Source of the DNA: Andrena cerasifolii
Lineage: Eukaryota > Arthropoda > Insecta > Hymenoptera > Andrenidae
Direction: 5' to 3'
Assembly (NCBI RefSeq): GCF_050908995.1
Contig: NC_135123.1
Coordinates: forward strand, 5,208,001 to 5,272,000
Length of the DNA: 64,000 nucleotides
The notes beneath the pieces are model-generated. The model saw nothing but the letters and a program-made list of their open reading frames with translations. It was not told the origin of the DNA and ran no database searches. The position numbers were made by a program, and so were the translations under genes. Positions 42,613-53,191 of this stretch are shown piece after piece (positions within the stretch are counted from its first letter, which is position 1; the number at the start of each line of letters is the position of its first letter).

Positions 42613-43366
42613 TTAAGGGGTTATGCCTAGTCAGGCGGCCGGAAAGAGGCGAATGTTTGTGAATTTTTTTGAAGAAGCGGAAGCGTATAATTTTACAAAA
42701 CTTTTTGCGTTTAAAAGAGCAACATTTAAAGAATATTTGGTAATTTTTTCGTAGAAAAATATTTACGTTTATAATAAAATAACATGCGACATCCAAGAAG
42801 CATTTTTAAAAATTTGGTTTTGCGGTGAGCATTGCCATTCGGAACCAGATTATCTAAAATCAAAAAACAAAAAAGATTTCGTTAGTATATTAATGTATCC
42901 TCAGGTTGACGGAGAGAATTTTCCGAAATATTAAGTTAAAACAAAATGGCAGCTATTTAAAGTTGAAATCCTGATTTTTTCGCGTAATTTTTGCAGGAAA
43001 AAATCAGGATTTCAACTTTAAATAGCCGCCATTTTGTTTTAACTTAATATTTCGGAAAATTCTCTCCGTCAACCTGAGGATACATTAATATACTAACGAA
43101 ATCTTTTTTGTTTTTTGATTTTAGATAACCTGGTTACGAATGGCAATGTTCACCGCAAAAGCAAATTTTTAAAAATGCTTCTTGGATGTCGCTTGTTATT
43201 TTATTATAAACGTAAATATTTTTCCACGAAAAAATTACCAAATATTCTTTAAATGTTGCTCTTTTAATCGCAAAAAGTTCTGTAAAAATATACGCTTCCG
43301 CTTCTTCAAAAAAAATTCACAAATATTCGCCTCTTTTCGACCGCCTGACTAGGCATAACCCCTTAA
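42613..43366. mobile_element. TTAAGGGG-ended foldback element, 754 bp
   Basis: TTAAGGGGTTATGCCTAGTC at the left and GACTAGGCATAACCCCTTAA at the right are exact complements. Arms of about 355 bases pair almost completely up to a centre near 42985. Single arms recur at 44770-45105, 45105-45455 and 48110-48355. The arm includes CCTGAGGATACATTAATATA and TAAAAATGCTTCTTGGATGT. Confidence 0.92.
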
Positions 43367-43367
43367 G

Positions 43368-44044
43368 CGGGGGTTGCGTCTTTTTGGGCCGAGAAATAGG
43401 TAATTCTTTGTTAATTTTTTGTACAGAAACGACTGGACAAATTAATTTGAGATTTGACAGGCTGTTCTATTGTATCTTGAACTATTGTTCTGAATTTTTG
43501 TGTGACAGTGAAAAAATACGTGGCAGATACAGAGAGAGTTATCTGAAGCACAAAAAATAAAAGAGATTTTTAATCTATATGAATGTGGCTAACTGTGGTA
43601 GTAGATGCATTAAGAAAAATATAAAAAAATGGTAAAATGGCAGCCTTTCGAAGAAGGTTTGAAGAGTCTGAAAAAGGTTTTCCCCCATTTCGGGAAAACT
43701 TCTTTAAATAAAAAAGGAACGGTAAAAGATACGACAATAAATCGACCACCACAAATAGGAACATTCATATAGATTAAGAATCTGTTTTCCTTTTTGTGTT
43801 TCAGATAACCCTTACAGTACTTTCCGTCAACGCCAGGACCACCCGATTTTTGTTCAACGCCCTCACTCAGCACTCCGTATGTGCCATCTTTTTTTTTCCA
43901 CTGCCACACAAAAATTCAGAACAATAGCTCACGGTACAATAAAACAGCCTGCCCAACCTTAAATTAATTAGTCGCGCCGTTTTTTTTCCAAAAAATTCAC
44001 AAAGAATTGCCTATTTTTCAGTACAACAAGGCGCAATCCCCCCT
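43368..44044. mobile_element. Inverted-repeat element abutting the foldback, about 680 bp
   Basis: GGGGGTTGCGTCTTTTTGGG and GAGAAATAGGTAATTCTTTG on the left pair imperfectly with CAAAGAATTGCCTATTTTTC and AGGCGCAATCCCCCC on the right. Inner arms (TTGTTCTGAATTTTTGTGTG) also pair with 43905-43925. A 99-codon minus-strand frame inside shows no known domain. Confidence 0.65.
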
Positions 44045-44760
44045 CAACTCGCCGTTGAACCGTGACGTTTGTACGTGTTCAATATAATTACCTAGTCGCA
44101 CCGGTAATTGTCCACGGGATGTCGATTAACGCCACCAGATTCTTTTCACTCACAGACGTATCCGCTTTCCTTGGCGATCAGCCTAGAGTTCCGTCCAGTT
44201 CCGTCGAAGACTGACAGAGGCACCAAACGTCTTCATTTTTAATTCACATCACTTAGTAGCCACCGCGCTGGTGTGCGTGTAATTACGAAGCAACGCCATG
44301 TCCGCTCCACGTTTCCGTAGCGTGAAGAGAACGCCCATTTTCAATTCAACAGAGCCGCGAATTAATCAAATAATTACAGCAGCAGCGAAACAAGCATCAG
44401 ACCGCTCGATTATTCGTCCACGGACGGTGCATGGAAAACGCAAAGCCGCGCCAAAGTGGCCCAAAATACCGATAAGCGAGGCATGTATCCCCTCCGGGTA
44501 TGATTGACATCACGCTCCCGTTAACGTTAATTAATTTTCACGGGGAGGGATTATGAACGCATCCGCCTTAAAGAAAGAAGAGGCATTCACCGGCGCCAAA
44601 GAATTGCGACGCTTTCTAATTTAATCATTTTCTGATCTAGTTCCTCCCGTTGTCCCGTTTGAAACGCGGACCTTCCGGCACGCGCGGCGTTCCATAGCGA
44701 AGCTCGTAAAATTTTTATGGCAGCGCACTACTCAAAATGATTGGACAATCGCGTGCAAAA
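44045..44760. other. GC-richer stretch with no recognised gene
   Basis: It holds a 69-codon plus-strand frame beginning MSAPRFRSVKRTPIF that matches nothing I know. The region could hold the promoter and first exon of CRAL-TRIO gene 2 or be non-coding. Confidence 0.3.
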
Positions 44761-44769
44761 ATCGCGCGA

Positions 44770-45455
44770 GAAAAATCAGGATTTCAACTTTAAATAGCAG
44801 CCATTTTGTTTTAAATTAATATTTCGGAAAATTCTCTCCGTCAACCTGAGGATACATTAATATACTAACGAAATCTTTTTTGTTTTTTTTTATTTTAGAT
44901 AATCTGGTTGCGAATGGCAATGCTCACCGCGAAACCAAATTTTTAAAAATGCTTCTTGGATGTCGCATGTTATTTTATTATAAACGTAAATATTTTTCTA
45001 CGAAAAAATTACCAAACGTTCTTTAAATGTTGCTCTTTTAAGCGCAAAAAGTTCTGTAAAAATATACGCTTCCGCTTCTTCAAAAAAATTCACAAATATT
45101 CGCCTAATTTTTGCAGGAAAAAATCAGGATTTCAACTTTAAATAGCCGCCATGTTGTTTTAACTTAATATTTCGGAAAATTCTCTCCGTCAACCTGAGGA
45201 TACATTAATATACTAACGAAATCTTTTTTGTTTTTTGATTTTAGATAATCTGGTTGCGAATGGCAATGCTCACCGCAAAATCAAATTTTTAAAAATGCTT
45301 CTTGGATGTCGCATGTTATTTTATTATAAACGTAAATATTTTTCTACGAAAAAATTACCAAATGTTCTTTAAATGTTGCTCTTTTAATCGCAAAAAGTTT
45401 TGTAAAAATATATGCTTCCGCTTCTTCAAAAAAAATTCACAAATATTCGTAACTT
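44770..45455 (+). repeat. Two tandem single arms of the TTAAGGGG foldback family
   Basis: 44770-45105 and 45105-45455 are direct copies of the arm seen at 42985-43330. The junction reads CACAAATATTCGCC then TAATTTTTGCAGGAAAAAAT. Terminal TTAAGGGG is missing here, so these are internal fragments. Confidence 0.8.
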
Positions 45456-46684
45456 AAAAAAATATTTGACCAATCAACTTCAAATTTTGCACAGTTTTAG
45501 TTTATAATATTCCTCAGAATATGAACAACAAGGCTTAACCAAATTATTAATTTTAACCACTGTTTTTAAACAAATAAAACGTGAATTTTTGGCGAAATTG
45601 TTTGACGTTCCGCCAGTTTAAATTAGCTAGTGTCTTTATCACTCGCCAAATTAATTTTAAGTGACCGATTTGAATTGTGACGAAAAGAAAAGCTCGTTGG
45701 TCCGACTGCTGACCAAACGAGGTGTATGAGGTCTATGTCACAAATGTTTGACTAGACCAAGTGATGTTGCCTGAACGATGACTGTATCAGGAGAGTGCCG
45801 ATTGAGTTCTCCAGAGAGACGAATGAGTTCACTCGAGAGACGATTGAGTACTGGTCTTGTCCACCCTTTCGACGTCGAAGGTAGACGAGACATCAGAATT
45901 TTGGAAGATGCCTGAATTGCTGATTGGCCAGCTTTTCCTTGAAGAGGAGGAACCTTGCTTCTGCGATTTCGGCGGTGGAGGAGGAACCCTCTCCTTCTTG
46001 GTGACGTAGCGGAGAAAAAATCGGAAATCTGGCTACCATACCTAGCCAGGTTGACCTTCTCGCCACCTAAATATAATTTGTAATGTAATTGTTATTACAG
46101 GCTCGATAGCAACTAAACGTTTATTAGGAGGAACCTTACATTTAGCGTTCCATTTCATACGGTCTCTGATGATTCAAATAGAGTAAATCCGGGAGACGCG
46201 GTCCAGCCGGAGAGTTGGCCGAGTTGCTTTATTTCAGGCTCTATACCTACAGTTCGCATTCACGATTAAATGGATATACACCATAGTGGAATTGAGGGGT
46301 TCAGCCGCGGTTGGTGGATTCTCCACTACATTGGCGGAGATGTGTACGTAGACAGAAGTGGGGCGTTGACTGAATGTCATAGATTCATGCAGTATGCACC
46401 CCCCTGCACGAACAGAGGGTAAGAGAGTAATATTTAAAGTTTTCAAACTGCCGCGATAAACTTTCCCCACTGAATAATTACATGCCAACATTAAAAACTA
46501 TCTTTTGTTGATTGCGTTAATGGTAAGAAACGTTCTGTCCCCGACGCAGAAAATTGGCGCAATTAGAGACGACGAAATTCCCGGTGAAAAGTTTTAATTG
46601 CCCCCGGCGAACGAATACGCGCTTGCGTTCTGACAATACTCTACCGAAATTCGCTGCTCAGTCGTTCAGTCAACGGTGTCCACC
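45456..46684. other. Upstream flank of the odorant receptor
   Basis: No domain-bearing frame is visible. Short repeats AGGAGGAACC occur near 45945, 45980 and 46128. The segment 46500-46684 is the likely 5' UTR or promoter of the receptor. Confidence 0.35.
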
Positions 46685-47508
46685 ATGGTCGTGCCGATGC
46701 ATAGCCAATCGTCTCGTCAGATCCCCGGAAAGAAAAAAGCGGAAAATCCCCATTACACAAAAGATATACGCTATACGCTGCAAATGTGCGGATGGTTTCT
46801 GAAACCAATGGGTTTATGGTCTATAGTCTACCATAGCCCAAGCACATGGGAAAAGATCGCATCCGTTATCTTGTTCCCATGTGGTGTCATCGTTATGTTA
46901 TTCTGCATCCTACCCCCCGGTCGTTATATGATCTTCGGGGTGAAGGACATGGTAGCAAGGGTGAGATTGGGCGGCATGGTAGGCACCTGCGTGGCAGGTT
47001 CCATTAAATACGTCTATTTGGGCCTGAGGGGAACAAGCTTCGGAAATTGCATTAAGCAGGTGGAGAGAGGTTGGAAGGCGGTGGTGGACCCAAGCTACCG
47101 TGCTATCATGCTGAGACAAGTGTCCACTAGCCGAAACCTCATCCGCGCGAGTGCTGCAATTCTCTATACAGGCGGCGCGTTTCTTCACATCTTGCTACCG
47201 GTAATAGCCAAGGTAACGTCCAAAGGGAACGTCACCGTCAAGCCAGCGATATTTCTCGGATACGACTTCCTGCTCGACTCCGAATTCAGCTACGCTCCTG
47301 ATCTGATCACGGTCATACAGTCTATGGGGGCGTTCATGAAGTACAGCATCACCACGTGTGCATACAGCTTGACCACAATCTTCGTCACGCATATCGTTGG
47401 ACAAATCCAGATCCAGATATCGCGATTGAATGATTACGTTAACAACCGGCGGGTTAAGGATCACGACCTTATAGGAACCATCATTCGAGATCACGTGGAT
47501 ATCCTGAG
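46685..47508 (+). CDS. Odorant receptor exon 1
   Basis: The ATG at 46685 sits in CCACCATGG, a good initiation context. The donor is CTGAG|GTAAGA, phase 2. It encodes the first four membrane segments. Confidence 0.92.
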
Positions 47509-49038
47509 GTAAGAGGTTCCAGGTTCTCTAAATAAGTGTCCATTCATCTACATACTCCTTACTCCTTACTGTACATATATATACGAAGATCGAAAAGATC
47601 ACTCCTTGGAACGTTTTAGATTCGCCAAGAACATGCAGGAATCCTTTTACGAGATATGCCTGGTACAACTCACGGAGTCCACATTGATTATATGTTTCCT
47701 CGCATATTGCCTTATGCTGGTAAAACTTAGTATCTAGTATTAGAGGAAGGGGTGGTAGGTATGGTCCTCAGTTTTATATATCTTCCTAAAATCTGATTCA
47801 TAATTTAAAAGGTGGAAGCAAAAGAAAAAAAATTAATTGAATTTAACATATATTATGAAAAAGTGTCATTTTCGGCGTTCCCCATACAGCACACTCTCGC
47901 GTTACAGCAATAATTCTATGTCCGCCTCCTGCAACGTTTCGGGCAGTAGGGCCCAAAAATGTAAATAACGGTATATATGGATGTGTGCGGAATCACAGAA
48001 GTACAAAGCCCGTGTTTCTTTTCCTCCAAGGGGATTCGAGCCGGCGACCTGTAGCGTCGTAGGCGAACACTTTTTTTTTATATAAAAGTGTTTATTAGAC
48101 CTTACTGTACATTGATAATCTGGTTCCGAATGGCAGTGCTCACCGCAAAACCAAATTTTTAAAAATGCTTCTTGGATGTCGCTTGTTACTTTATTATAAA
48201 CGTAAATATTTTTCTACTAAAAAATTACCAAATGTTCTTTAAATGTTGCTCTTTTAAGCGCAAAAAGTTCTGTAAGAATATATGCTTCCGCTTTTTCAAA
48301 AAAAAATCACAAACATTCGCCTCTTTCCGGCCGCCTGACTAGGTATAACCCCTTAAGCCACGCTCCGTCCAAGGGACCCGCCTCAGGTCTCAACTCTCGA
48401 AAATCAAACTGCAGATATTTTTGTTCATAATATGAAAATCACGAGGTGGCCGAATTACCAACAGGGGGCCATAATACCACCTTTTCATCTACCCGTTTAA
48501 ATTCCAAGACTACCATTGCAATGTCTTCATAGTTATGATGATTGTTTAACGACGCTTCTAGGACTGGGAAGATGGGATAACGATAAACACCTCATCAGTA
48601 ACCCACTCCATGCTGCTGCTCTCCTTCATTTTTAACTTATTTATATTCTGCTATGTAGGTGAGATGCTGTCAGAACAGGTACTCATAAAGAAGTAAAATT
48701 TTTGAGCAGCTTTGATCACTGGCATAATAGACGTTGCCATTTTATTAGTGCAGCCAAATCGGCCCAACTGCGTATAACATCGAGTGGTACAATTTGCCGC
48801 CCAAACAAGCTCGTAATCTGATCATGCTGTGCACTATATCGCTCTATCCACCAAAACTTACAGGAGGGAAAATGATCCAATTTTGTATGATGACGTTCAG
48901 CTCGGTATGCGACTCTTCCTATATTAATTCAGCACTATTGGCGGCAGGATAATCGAATACTTGCAGTTTAATTGTTTTCAGGTAATGCAAACGTCTGTAG
49001 TTTACTTGAATCTACTACGGACTCTGTCAGAATGGTAA
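46685..49038 (+). CDS. Odorant receptor, 7tm_6 family
   Basis: Five exons join in phase: 46685-47508, 47620-47719, 48562-48678, 48749-48904 and 48982-49038. They give 417 residues, normal for insect odorant receptors. The start MVVPMHSQSSRQIPGKKK is hydrophilic and cytoplasmic. Membrane segments can be seen near residues 58-77, 95-115, 153-175, 222-245, 290-308, 322-343 and 384-405. The C-terminal half has the family signatures LFIFCYVGEMLSEQCSQIG, YNIEWYNLPPKQARNLIM and PPKLTGGKMIQFCMMTFSS, and the last exon ends VVYLNLLRTLSEW. These receptors form ligand-gated channels with Orco in olfactory neurons. No stop or frameshift is seen, so it looks intact. The ligand cannot be told. Confidence 0.93.
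47620..47719 (+). CDS. Odorant receptor exon 2
   Basis: The acceptor is ACGTTTTAG and the donor is CTG|GTAAAA. It encodes FAKNMQESFYEICLVQLTES and a membrane stretch. The length of 100 nt keeps the frame from phase 2 to phase 0. Confidence 0.88.
47883..48075 (-). repeat. tRNA-like SINE fragment on the minus strand
   Basis: On the minus strand, TGTTCGCCTACGACGCTACA followed by GGTCGCCGGCTCGAATCCCC resembles the A-to-B box region of a tRNA gene (GGTTCGANTCC for box B). An A-run precedes it. This looks like a tRNA-derived SINE, not a functional tRNA, because the acceptor-stem partners are absent. It lies inside odorant receptor intron 2. Confidence 0.5.
48110..48355 (+). repeat. Truncated arm of the TTAAGGGG foldback family
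   Basis: It matches 43125-43366, including the end CCGCCTGACTAGGTATAACC and CCCTTAA, in odorant receptor intron 2. The other arm is missing. It abuts a half copy of the hairpin element of 54451 (48352-48412, CCACGCTCCGTCCAAGGG). Confidence 0.8.
48562..48678 (+). CDS. Odorant receptor exon 3
   Basis: The acceptor is GCTTCTAG and the donor is CAG|GTACTC, both phase 0. It encodes DWEDGITINTSSVTHSMLLL and NLFIFCYVGEML. Confidence 0.9.
48749..48904 (+). CDS. Odorant receptor exon 4
   Basis: The acceptor is TTTTATTAG and the donor is TCG|GTATGC, both phase 0. It encodes CSQIGPTAYNIEWYNLPPKQ, the most conserved stretch of the family. Confidence 0.9.
48982..49038 (+). CDS. Odorant receptor exon 5 and stop
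   Basis: The acceptor is ATTGTTTTCAG, phase 0. It encodes VMQTSVVYLNLLRTLSEW and TAA, a standard receptor end. Confidence 0.9.
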   Translation, partial: VMQTSVVYLNLLRTLSEW

Positions 49039-49356
49039 TGAAACTTTCATTTTTCACTGTTACCTTGATGCGCCTGCCATCGTGCAATCACGTCGAATCT
49101 TTTATAGATTTTCAACCCTACCGCACCAGGGGAATGTATTTAAAGAAGCCTCAAATGCTAGGGTGGACTTTGCGAGCTTCAAATTTGCTGCAACCCCTGA
49201 CGATTGTAGCTAATGAACATTAGCGACTCGTTTAGTCTGTGTTAAGTAAATCGGCACTAATGTTTGTTCTTCGTTGTAGCTTATTGTTATGCCCGAGGGT
49301 GGTGGGGGTGTAAAGACAACACACACTTACACTACGATACTAGATAAATCTCTATA
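49039..49356. other. 3' flank of the odorant receptor
   Basis: Presumed 3' UTR and intergenic sequence. No clear feature and no canonical AATAAA was noticed. Confidence 0.35.
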
Positions 49357-49591
49357 CAGTAAATCCTCGTTATAGCCCCGTTTTTTACCATGCGTAGTAC
49401 GCCCGGTGACTATCCCTACCATTTCTTGGAATCCTTCGGCCGAGAGTGAGAGAACCCGAGAACGAGCAACTTCGTGTCGACTGTTTCGTTCCCTCTCGCT
49501 CGCTCTTGGGTTTTCTTACTCGCGGCATCGGTCGCGCGGAATAGTGTCTGCAACGCGTTATACGCCCGCCGCTAGCCCCGTTCGTCGGGTT
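49357..49591. mobile_element. Pogo/Tigger-like element fragment, left end
   Basis: TA then CAGTAAATCCTCGTTATAGC begins the element, and the interior carries a GAGAGTGAGAGAACCCGAG motif shared with 27066. The right end is missing because the PIF/Harbinger-like element at 49595 follows directly. Confidence 0.65.
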
Positions 49592-49807
49592 TAACGCCAC
49601 GTCCTAATTAGATGTCGCACAGCGATAAAATCGTTGTCGTCCAACCGACCGACCAACACGATTATAAACAAACAAAGGATTTTCTATGGGCTTGTCCAAA
49701 CTGACAATGCATGCGATGCGGCAGCTTCGTATATGTCGGTCGTTTTGTTTGAACTTCAAACCAGTTTGTTTTTTTGTGGTATCGCGCGCACGACGTCGCA
49801 AAAATCC

Positions 49808-50189
49808 ATGGATAATTTCGTGGACTTACTGATTTCCGAGCAAAAAAGGCCGATTTTATGGAATAAATGGGCCGGAAACTATAAAACCGTATATTAGCGG
49901 ACAGGGAATGGGACAAAGTGGCAGTAGCATTAAGAAAAGACAGTAAGCTATTTGAATTTATTTTTAATTTATTATTTATTTAATTTAATTTATTTAATAA
50001 TTTATTAAAGAAGCCTCCTTCTGTAGATACTGGCAGTCCATCTATGAGTACTTATAGCGGGAAATGGGTGTGTTCTAAAAAGCTCTTATTTTTAAAAGAC
50101 ACCAGGATGCCGAAAAGAACGGACAGCAATTTTAATAATGAAACACCGAACTCCGATGAAACGGAGAACAAAAGAAGAAGAAATTGAGA
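49808..50189 (+). pseudogene. Decayed MADF-domain protein
   Basis: The frame begins MDNFVDLLISEQKRPILWNK, a MADF-domain signature, and runs to NYKTVY then a stop. A shift of frame restores ADREWDKVAVALRKDSK, and later KDTRMPKRTDSNFNNETPNS can be read in another frame. At least two frame changes are needed, so no functional protein is made. Confidence 0.55.
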
Positions 50190-50518
50190 AAGAAAGAAGT
50201 TGAAATTGGCTTCTTAAAGTTGGTAGTTTTGCGGGTACACTTTTTTCGTACTGCTTCAAGAATATAATTAAAAGTATTTTGTGTCATTCGAGTATACTGA
50301 TAAAATAAATTATTGTTTTCTCGTAGCTGACAGTAAAGGTGGTAAAATTCGCCGAAATTTATCCTGTCTTTATATATCTGGTCTATAAAACAACGATGTT
50401 TCTTCCGTGTATTTGCTATAATAATATATGTTTCATATAACTATTTTCACTAAGGAAAAACAACTCCGACTTCGATAAAGACATCTTGTAAACTAACCGC
50501 AAAAGCGGTTGCAAATAG

Positions 50519-51064
50519 TATAGTGCCTATCCGAGTTATAGTGACTTAGGTGTGAAGTCTCTCAGCGGAGTCTTACCCGACACCCTGCTGGGTACTGGCC
50601 GCTAAACGTGCCCCCCTACTACCTCTTGCAGGACTGTAGTTAGAGAAGACCAGGACAGAATCGGGGCCCTAACAGATAATAAAACAGAAAATGAATATAC
50701 GGTTTATCATTATTAAAAGACATCAATTAAGCTTTGCTACTGGCTATTAAAAATTGTCTCATATTAAATACAAATACATTTTAGTAAGGTACATGTACTG
50801 CATTAGAACAGTAGTGGAGAATTTATGAATCAATACAATAATTAATCAAAGCTTAATTGAAAGCTTTTAATAATGATAAACCGTATCTGCAATTTCTGTT
50901 TTATTTTCTGTTAGGGCCCCGGTTTTGTCCTGGTCTTCTCTAAATACAGTCCTGCAAGAGGTAGTAGGGGGGCACGTTTAGCGGCCAGTATCCAGCAGGG
51001 TGTCGAGTAAGACCCCGCTGAGGGACTTCACACCTAAGTCACTATATCTCGGAGAGGCACTATA
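50519..51064. mobile_element. Foldback element with TATAGTGCCTATCCGAG ends, 546 bp
   Basis: Left-arm TATAGTGCCT, TAGGTGTGAAGTC and ACAGAATCGGGGCCCTAACAG pair with CTGTTAGGGCCCCGGTTTTG, GACTTCACACCTA and AGGCACTATA on the right. The loop at about 50720-50840 is AT-rich. TA is present at both ends. It sits inside the 49595 element. Confidence 0.85.
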
Positions 51065-51114
51065 CTCTACAGCCGGCCGTATATGGACACTGTCCCGTTG
51101 TCGTACGACCGGCT

Positions 51115-51960
51115 GAACTCGGTCGGTCGGACGACAACGATTTTGTCGCTGTGCGACATTTAATTAGGACCTGCCGTAAGACACGCAAAACAACCGAAAG
51201 CATTTTCAACATACTTAAATTCCTAAATATGTTATTTTTTTAATAGCATGAAGTGAATTAAACTAAATTTCTTAGATTTCATTTGTCATCTGAATTGCAG
51301 ATCAGGATTGTAAATTCGATTAGCGGTAAGTCATTAGCAGATAACTGTACTGTTGAGAAGCTTTCCTAATGCACAGCATTCCTTACCATATTCCAGAATT
51401 CCTTTCTCATGAATGGCTTCGCCATATTCAGTATCGCATCCATCACTGGTGGTGTATTAATAAAGTGTATCGCCTTCAAGCGAACAGGTATCGCTTCTTG
51501 TACATACGTAACTAATTTCTTCATCACGATAGGGCTTATTCGACTAACGTGACCCAAAGACACATCCGTCGCGTCACCGATAAAAATGTACCCATCGCAG
51601 GTACCAGTTTTCAGGCCAACTAAACCGGACACCATAAAGAAGTAGTTGGTGATAGCCTCGAAAGAATAACGCCGACGGATCAGGATCTACCAATTTGCCG
51701 AAAAGAATTCTGTGGCCTTGTTTCGATACGTCAGGTAATCCAACGACAGCTCTGTGTTATAGGATGAGAAACTACTTAATTCAATATTCATAATTCGTTC
51801 TTTTCTTTGACATATTACAATCTGCTTATACAAGATTCTTATCTTTAATCTATTGTATTAAAAGATATGAGTTACGTCGCTTGTTTTTATTCAAATTTTA
51901 AACAGTCGTAGCGATAGATAGAGCAAGTTATCACAGGTTTATTTCGTTTCACTCGAGCTC
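51115..51960 (-). repeat. Duplicated segment of CRAL-TRIO gene 2 (source 39270-40115)
   Basis: The order and sequence match 39270-40115 very closely by eye, including flanking intron on both sides of exon 2, but exon 1 and exon 3 are not copied. The left edge lies in the end of a PIF/Harbinger-type element. The right edge abuts the TACAGTGTGTAAA element at 51962, whose source copy starts 1 kb further on at 41138. Confidence 0.9.
51387..51751 (-). pseudogene. Broken copy of CRAL-TRIO gene 2 exon 2
   Basis: It corresponds to 39543-39906 but is 365 bases instead of 364. An extra base (CGCCGACGG where the source has CGCGCCGG) shifts the frame. The 5' acceptor and 3' donor bases are still present. 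The intact portion reads GLKTGTCDGYIFIGD and AIPVRLKAIHFINTPPVMDA. It cannot make the domain without exons 1 and 3, so it is taken as a pseudogene fragment. Confidence 0.9.
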
Positions 51961-51961
51961 C

Positions 51962-52124
51962 TACAGTGTGTAAAAAATTTTATGGTCATGGCTCTTAGGG
52001 GTGAATACACCTCTGGATCGATGCAAAATCTTTAACAATTTTTCCTGACCAAACGTTCGTTTGCGACATTTGGCTTTTTTCGAACTTATTCCTGTCTCAA
52101 CGCTCAGAATACGTTGATGTAAAT
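51962..52124. mobile_element. Truncated copy of the TACAG(T/G)GTGTAAA element
   Basis: It matches 41138-41305. The right half with the complementary end is missing. Confidence 0.8.
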
Positions 52125-53191
52125 ATAATCCCCATAAAAAACTTCGAAATCAAGGGACATGTACTTTCAGCGTACTTTCTTCACTAATGTGACTTGCTCT
52201 ACATTGCAAGCAGTCCGCCGTAATTTTCTTAATTCTTAATGCTATGTCTTTTCACACATTTTGTCGATTTACATTATTTTACAAATTTCCAGAAACTTAT
52301 GCGAAAGAAGATGCTTCTCTGTCGAACCTTCTCCGGACAACTTCCAAGACTCTACATAAAAAGTCTATCAAAAAATTTTGGCAACTTACCTTGTTAATTG
52401 AGACAATAATTCAGTCTCCTATTTAGTGTAAAAACTCGTGACATTTCAAATTTGGACAACATACCTTATTTGACACTTGGCAGGTTATGATGGATTGACA
52501 CTTGGTAGGTTATAATTCAATAATAGTATATAGGTATGTACAATGACGGACGACGATCCCTGCCGAATAATCCCGAGAGTCGACGAATGAGAACGAAACA
52601 TGCGTTACAGTTTCTTTTGGCTGAAGGTGTGCGAAGTTATGAAGTTTCATAAATTTTTTAAATTCTGGGTGGATCTTCGCGATGTTAGCACCACAAAAAT
52701 GCAAAAAGAATATCTTCGTCTAAAGGGGAATCGATCGCAGAAGTGCTGGAATCACGATCCACACAGCTTCTATAATACAGTTTATGCCCATAGTATGTAA
52801 ACAGGTACGTAACTTTAATTGTTAATATCTTTAAAACCGCTAAGTAACTACGGCTAGTATTCCATATATATCATCAGGGACCTGCATGCTATCATCTTAC
52901 AAAAGCTCGTTAAAATCCAAGCCGACCACTTGGGGCCCTTTTCTTGTTAGTCATCATAACTTAATATAAACATACTTTTATTACAGAAATTATAGCGTAG
53001 CATCTGTAACTACAATACATAACATAAGTTATAATACTGTAACGAAAGCACACGTATAAATGCGATTAAAAAGTACACAATAATTTATTCATGTCAAATG
53101 ACATGGAATCACAAGAGTGTTTAAATTTCCCGCGATAGGATGGATCATGCGCGTCCTCTAATTCTTCTTAAATGCAAAGGACTTTAATTAA
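52125..53191. other. Non-coding sequence
   Basis: AT-rich with no recognisable gene. It may include 5' flank of MED31, whose first exon was not found. Confidence 0.35.

Larger units (their letters stand above)
49595..51176 (+). mobile_element. PIF/Harbinger-like element, about 1.6 kb, with decayed MADF gene
   Basis: The left end CGCCACGTCCTAATTAGATG and the right end (reverse complement CGGCAGGTCCTAATTAAATG) match for about 57 bases with few differences. TAA lies just outside both ends (49592-49594, 51177-51179). It encodes a broken MADF-like domain but no visible transposase, and carries another foldback at 50519. Harbinger-type elements carry a MADF/Myb accessory gene, which supports the assignment. 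Confidence 0.65.

Noticed and set aside
43610..43909. 99-codon minus-strand frame as a gene
   Set aside because: It is inside an inverted-repeat element and shows no known domain.
46910..47494. Minus-strand frames inside the odorant receptor exon
   Set aside because: They are antisense shadows of the receptor coding sequence.
48000..48075. Functional tRNA gene
   Set aside because: Only the B-box half is convincing. No acceptor stem closes and no anticodon loop could be placed.
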